DNA from: Salinispora arenicola
GTDB lineage: Bacteria; Actinomycetota; Actinomycetes; Mycobacteriales; Micromonosporaceae
DNA length: 64,000 bases
Direction of reading: 5' to 3'
NCBI RefSeq assembly: GCF_006716065.1
Contig: NZ_VFOL01000001.1
Coordinates: forward strand, 1,426,001 to 1,490,000
The translations under genes were made by a program, and so were the position numbers. Of the stretch, positions 61,064-64,000 are shown one piece after another (the stretch's first letter is position 1; every line of letters begins with the position of its first letter). The notes beneath the pieces are model-generated. The model saw nothing but the letters and a program-made list of their open reading frames with translations. It made no database searches and was not told the origin of the DNA.

Positions 61064-61363
61064 TCAGCCGCCGGCGAATGGCGGCAGAATGTCGATCGTG
61101 GCTCCCGCCGGCAGCGGTGCCTGACGATCGTGCCAGGCCACACCATCGACCAGGAAACTCGCTGCGCGCAGTACCGCGCGAAGTCGCTCGCCGTGTCGGT
61201 CCGCGATGTCGGCCAGGACCTCGTCCAGCGACCGACCGGCGGGCGTGTGCTCCTCGGCGCGGCCGGCCGCCGCCCGGGCTCCGGCGAAGTAGCGGATCGT
61301 GAGTGTCGCGGTGGTGGCCGGGTCGGGCCGGTTGCCCGTCGCCGACTCACGCAGGTCGGGCAC
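61064..61363 (-). CDS. moaD: Molybdopterin synthase small subunit MoaD (ThiS/MoaD family)
   Basis: A 99-aa beta-grasp sulfur carrier ending in the required Gly-Gly (PFAGG). The core is LTIRYFAGARAAAGRAEEHTPAG ... LADIADRHGERLRAVL ... FLVDG and AGATIDILPPFAGG. GTG 61363 has AGGAGG 5 bases upstream. It lies one base past the moaA stop, so both are made together. The C-terminal Gly must be activated by a MoeB-type enzyme not seen in this window. Confidence 0.92.
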   Translation of the reverse strand: MPDLRESATGNRPDPATTATLTIRYFAGARAAAGRAEEHTPAGRSLDEVLADIADRHGERLRAVLRAASFLVDGVAWHDRQAPLPAGATIDILPPFAGG

Positions 61364-61364
61364 G

Positions 61365-62378
61365 TCAGCCTCCTATCGCGGACATCGAACGGTCAGGTTG
61401 CAGGAACGTTGGGTCGTCGATGCCGTGGCCGGCCCGCTTGCCCCACATCGCAGCCCGCCAGCGGCGGGCCACCTCGTCGTCGTCGGCCCCAGCGCGCAGT
61501 GCCTCGCGCAGGTCGGATTCGGTCGTGGCGAAGAGGCAGTTACGGACCTGGCCGTCGGCGGTGAGCCGGGTGCGGTCGCAGTCCCCACAGAAGGGTCGGG
61601 TGACGGTGGCGATCACGCCGACGCGGGCCGGGCCACCGTCGACCAGCCAGGTCTCCGCCGGTGCCGCGCCGCGGTGGGCGGGGTCCGGCTCCAGGACGTA
61701 CGCGGACCGCAGCGCGGTGAGGATCTCGTCGGCGGTGACCATGGTCGATCGGTCCCAGCCGTGCTGGGCGTCCAGCGGCATCTGCTCGATGAACCTCAGT
61801 TGGTAGTGGTTGTCGAGGGCGAAGCGGAGCAGTGCGGGGGCCTCGTCGTCGTTGATACCACGCATCAACACCGTGTTGATCTTGATCGGTGCGAGTCCGG
61901 CCTGGACCGCGCCGGTCAGCCCGGTGAGCACGGCATCCAGCCGGTCCCGTCGACTCAGCTGAACGAACCGCTCCCGATCGAGGGTATCCAGCGAGACGTT
62001 CACCCGGTCCAGGCCGGCGGCGTGCAGGGCCGGTGCCAGCCGGTCCAGGCCGATACCGTTGGTGGTCAGCGAGATGCCTGGCCGGGGAGTCATTGCCGCG
62101 ACCGCCGCGATGATGCCGACCAGGCCGGGCCGGATCAGCGGCTCGCCGCCGGTGAACCGCACGTCGGTCACCCCGAGTCGCCGCACCGCGACCCGGATCA
62201 GCCGAACCACCTCGTCGTCGTCGAGTAGCTGTGGCCCGGCGACCCAGGGCAGCCCTTCTGCCGGCATGCAGTAGGTGCAGCGCAGGTTGCACTTGTCGGT
62301 CAGGGAGACCCGCAGGCTTCGGGCGACGCGGCCATGCCGGTCGACGAGGAGGCCAGCGGTCGGTCGGGCGGCGCTCAC
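61365..62378 (-). CDS. moaA: GTP 3',8-cyclase MoaA (radical SAM)
   Basis: A 337-aa enzyme starting molybdenum cofactor synthesis. The radical SAM cluster is CNLRCTYC (30-37), followed by FTGGEPLIRPGL, LTTNGIGL and VNVSLDTLDRERF. The C-terminal second cluster region has RPFCGDCDRTRLTADG and the later RNCLF. The C-terminus ends SAIGG, the conserved Gly-Gly. GTG 62378 is chosen because it overlaps the upstream kinase-like gene stop as GTGA. It forms an operon with moaD and the phosphoesterase. Confidence 0.95.
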   Translation of the reverse strand: MSAARPTAGLLVDRHGRVARSLRVSLTDKCNLRCTYCMPAEGLPWVAGPQLLDDDEVVRLIRVAVRRLGVTDVRFTGGEPLIRPGLVGIIAAVAAMTPRPGISLTTNGIGLDRLAPALHAAGLDRVNVSLDTLDRERFVQLSRRDRLDAVLTGLTGAVQAGLAPIKINTVLMRGINDDEAPALLRFALDNHYQLRFIEQMPLDAQHGWDRSTMVTADEILTALRSAYVLEPDPAHRGAAPAETWLVDGGPARVGVIATVTRPFCGDCDRTRLTADGQVRNCLFATTESDLREALRAGADDDEVARRWRAAMWGKRAGHGIDDPTFLQPDRSMSAIGG

Positions 62379-63289
62379 CCGTTGACGGTAGCGCGCTCCG
62401 CGCCGGTCAGGGCGCTGCGGGCGGTGCGGACAACCGCTTCGCGGTATGGCGCACCGAACAGCGCGGTGTGCACCAGCATCAGGTGGAGTTGGTGCACCGG
62501 AACCCGCTCCCGCCAGCCGTCGGCCAGCGGCCACGCGTCGTTGTAGGCGGCGCGGATCCGGTCCAGGTGCGGCACGCCGCCGAAGAGTGCGAGCTGCGCG
62601 AGGTCGGTCTCCCGGTGTCCGCCGTGCGCCGCGGGGTCGACCAGCCAGGCCCGGTCGTCGGCGCCCCACAGGACGTTGCCCGGCCAGAGGTCACCGTGAA
62701 TCCGGGCCGGCGGTTCGTCGCCGCCGAGGGCGGTAGCCCGGACGAGGACCTGTTCGACAAGCTTTCGCTCGGCCGGGCCGAGCGCGCCATTGTCGACCGA
62801 CATCCGCAGGTACGGCACGAGCCGGCGCTCGACGAACCACCGTGACCATGGGCCCTCGTCCCGGGTGTTGTCCGCCGGTAGCACGCCGATGAACCCCGGC
62901 CAGTCGGCACCGAAGTCCAGGGTGCCGGCCCGGTGCAGGGCAGCCAGTTCCCGGCCGAGCCGTTCGGCGGCCCCCGGATCGGGCTCGCCGGGCTCGACCC
63001 ATTCCAGCGCGAGCAGGCCGGGCAGTGCCACGATCACCTCCGGTACGGCGACCGCGTCCGCCTCCCGCAGCCAGCGCAGCCCGGCTGCCTCGCTGGCAAA
63101 GAAGTGCTCCGGCGGTTGCCGGGTGGACCGTTCGGGCCAGGTCTTCGCGAAAACCGAGTGCCCGTCGTCGAGGGTGAGTCGCGCGGCGGTGCAGCTGTCG
63201 CCTCCGGCGACCGGCGTCTCCCGGATCCGCTGGTGGGTCAGGAAGGCCGGCAGTTGCTCCGGGTGGGCCCGCAGGTGTGCCAGATCCAT
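62375..63289 (-). CDS. Fructosamine kinase-family protein
   Basis: A 304-aa protein of the fructosamine-3-kinase/aminoglycoside phosphotransferase fold. It has HSVFAKTWPE (ATP Lys), EAAGLRWLREADAVAVPEVI, LLALEWVEPGEPDP, and the catalytic loop HGDLWPGNVLWG with WLVDPAAHGGHRETDLAQLALFGG. The HGDLWPGN and DPA..GHRE..L motifs are those of fructosamine kinases that repair glycated amines. ATG 63289. Its stop overlaps moaA, an unexpected coupling. Confidence 0.9.
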   Translation of the reverse strand: MDLAHLRAHPEQLPAFLTHQRIRETPVAGGDSCTAARLTLDDGHSVFAKTWPERSTRQPPEHFFASEAAGLRWLREADAVAVPEVIVALPGLLALEWVEPGEPDPGAAERLGRELAALHRAGTLDFGADWPGFIGVLPADNTRDEGPWSRWFVERRLVPYLRMSVDNGALGPAERKLVEQVLVRATALGGDEPPARIHGDLWPGNVLWGADDRAWLVDPAAHGGHRETDLAQLALFGGVPHLDRIRAAYNDAWPLADGWRERVPVHQLHLMLVHTALFGAPYREAVVRTARSALTGAERATVNG

Positions 63290-63371
63290 ACATCGGACGG
63301 TAGTGGGTGCAGCCGTGGCGAGGCTGCCAGAGGCCGAGAAGTGTCGTGAGCAGCGTAGCTACATTCTGTGA

Positions 63372-63399
63372 CTGTGGATGACTCGCGTGTCGTCCACAG
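63372..63399. promoter_or_regulatory. Inverted repeat with DnaA-box-like arms
   Basis: CTGTGGATGAC (63372-63382) and GTCGTCCACAG (63389-63399) pair over 10 of 11 positions plus one G-T, with a 6-nt loop, 40 bp before the DUF4192 gene. The arms contain TGTGGA/TCCACA. An operator or hairpin; its role is unclear. Confidence 0.35.
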
Positions 63400-63438
63400 G
63401 GGCGGACGGAGAACGGCGGTGGAGCACAGGCTTCTGGC

Positions 63439-64000
63439 ATGACCTCAACCGACCTACCCCGGCTCTCCGTTCGTTCCTGCGCGGACCTGATCGCCGCCGT
63501 GCCCTACCTGCTCGGGTTCCACCCGGCCGACAGCGTGGTCGTGGTGGCCATGCACGGGACACGGATCACCTTTGCCGCGCGGGCGGACCTCCCAGACCGG
63601 GACGGGTCCGCCGATCTGAGCGGGTCCGCCCGGCCGAACACCGAATCTGCCGACCCGGGTGGATCGGACGAGCGCGCCGCGGCGGCACGGCACCTGGCGG
63701 CGGTGGTCGCGCGGCAGACGACCGACCGGGCGACAGTGCTCGGCTACGGACCCGCGTCCCGGGTCACCTGTGCGGTGGACGCTGTTCGGCAGGCCCTCGC
63801 CGAGGCCGGGATCCTGGTGCTCGACGCGCTCCGGGTCACCGATGGTCGCTACTGGTCGTACCTCTGCCAGGCGCCGGAGTGCTGCCCGCCCGACGGCACT
63901 CCCTACGACTCGGGTACGAGCCAGGTGGCCGCCGCCGCGGTTCTCGCCGGTCAGGTCGCCCTGCCCGACCGGGCCGCCCTCGTCGCGCAGGTGGCGCCGG
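63439..64000 (+). CDS. DUF4192 protein (3' end outside window)
   Basis: The first 187 residues of a DUF4192 protein: RLSVRSCADLIAAVPYLLGFHPADSVVVVAMHG is the family-defining N-terminus. An acidic/Gly-rich insertion follows (about 55-75), then a Cys-containing segment SYLCQAPECCPPDGTPYD typical of the family. Function unknown. ATG 63439. The frame is open to the window edge, so the C-terminus is not seen. Confidence 0.88.
   Translation, partial: MTSTDLPRLSVRSCADLIAAVPYLLGFHPADSVVVVAMHGTRITFAARADLPDRDGSADLSGSARPNTESADPGGSDERAAAARHLAAVVARQTTDRATVLGYGPASRVTCAVDAVRQALAEAGILVLDALRVTDGRYWSYLCQAPECCPPDGTPYDSGTSQVAAAAVLAGQVALPDRAALVAQVAP

Overview
The window looks like the chromosome of a high-GC actinomycete, most likely a member of the Micromonosporaceae (Micromonospora/Salinispora type). 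The evidence is the composition, the abundance of GTG/TTG starts, the XRE(DUF5753)-DUF397 gene pair, the SigE-type ECF factors and the gene order. Two gene blocks known from near-origin regions of actinobacteria lie close together. One is anti-sigma / sigM / pseudokinase / murJ / pcnA (compare M. tuberculosis Rv3907c-Rv3912). The other is membrane protein / ino1 / padR / DUF5318 / ponA1 / GT87 / rpsF-ssb-rpsR-rplI / dnaB (compare Rv0046c-Rv0058). The window is therefore probably within some tens of kb of oriC, but dnaA, dnaN, parA and parB are not in it. The genus assignment is an inference.

Layout. 1-6.8 kb: envelope and stress block (anti-sigma, SigM, membrane pseudokinase, MurJ, CCA-adding enzyme), with two perfect DnaA boxes in the gap below murJ. 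6.8-14.2 kb: flotillin plus NfeD-like partner, a SigE-family sigma factor, Ogt, an XRE/DUF397 regulator pair divergent from two small Cys-rich genes, a secreted lysozyme-like protein, and a GNAT whose ribosome-binding site lies in the loop of a perfect hairpin. 14.2-20.2 kb: conserved ino1-padR (with a perfect operator-like palindrome), DUF5318 and ponA1.

20.2-34.3 kb: accessory region, interrupted by the conserved GT87 gene at 24-25.5 kb. It breaks the usual ponA1-GT87-rpsF synteny. It holds decayed IS701, ISAs1, IS256 (two) and IS1380 transposases, three six-cysteine secreted DUF2690-type proteins, a 1,326-aa secreted protein joining a lysozyme-like domain, a golvesin-like domain and an SGNH esterase, a membrane protein, a SARP-type regulator, and a ~65-bp imperfect direct repeat around one DUF2690 gene. 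This is the least explained part of the window.

34.3-43 kb: a GT-C-like membrane protein translationally coupled to endonuclease IV, then rpsF-ssb-rpsR-rplI (TTG start on rpsF, strong terminator after rplI), then dnaB. The dnaB gene carries an intein with a decayed-looking endonuclease domain and has DnaA-box-like sites upstream. 43-54.8 kb: phosphoribosyltransferase, membrane glycosyltransferases, a GGDEF-EAL protein with a possible 7-residue leader peptide, the molybdenum cofactor genes moaC-mogA-moeA-moaE, DoxX, GNAT and an AAA ATPase. Upstream of the ATPase are two copies of the palindrome GTCTAGC-N6-GCTAGAC. 54.9-64 kb: two LppU/SCO3897-like proteins, a PHP-UvrD helicase fusion, a metallophosphoesterase, moaD-moaA, a fructosamine-kinase-like gene and a DUF4192 gene running off the end.

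The genes suggest three working themes: building and remodelling the envelope (MurJ, PonA1, GT87 enzymes, lytic and esterase proteins), replication and DNA repair (SSB, DnaB, Nfo, Ogt, UvrD-PHP), and molybdenum cofactor synthesis in two clusters. No tRNA, rRNA or CRISPR array was seen. All assignments come from reading the sequence; none was checked by database search.
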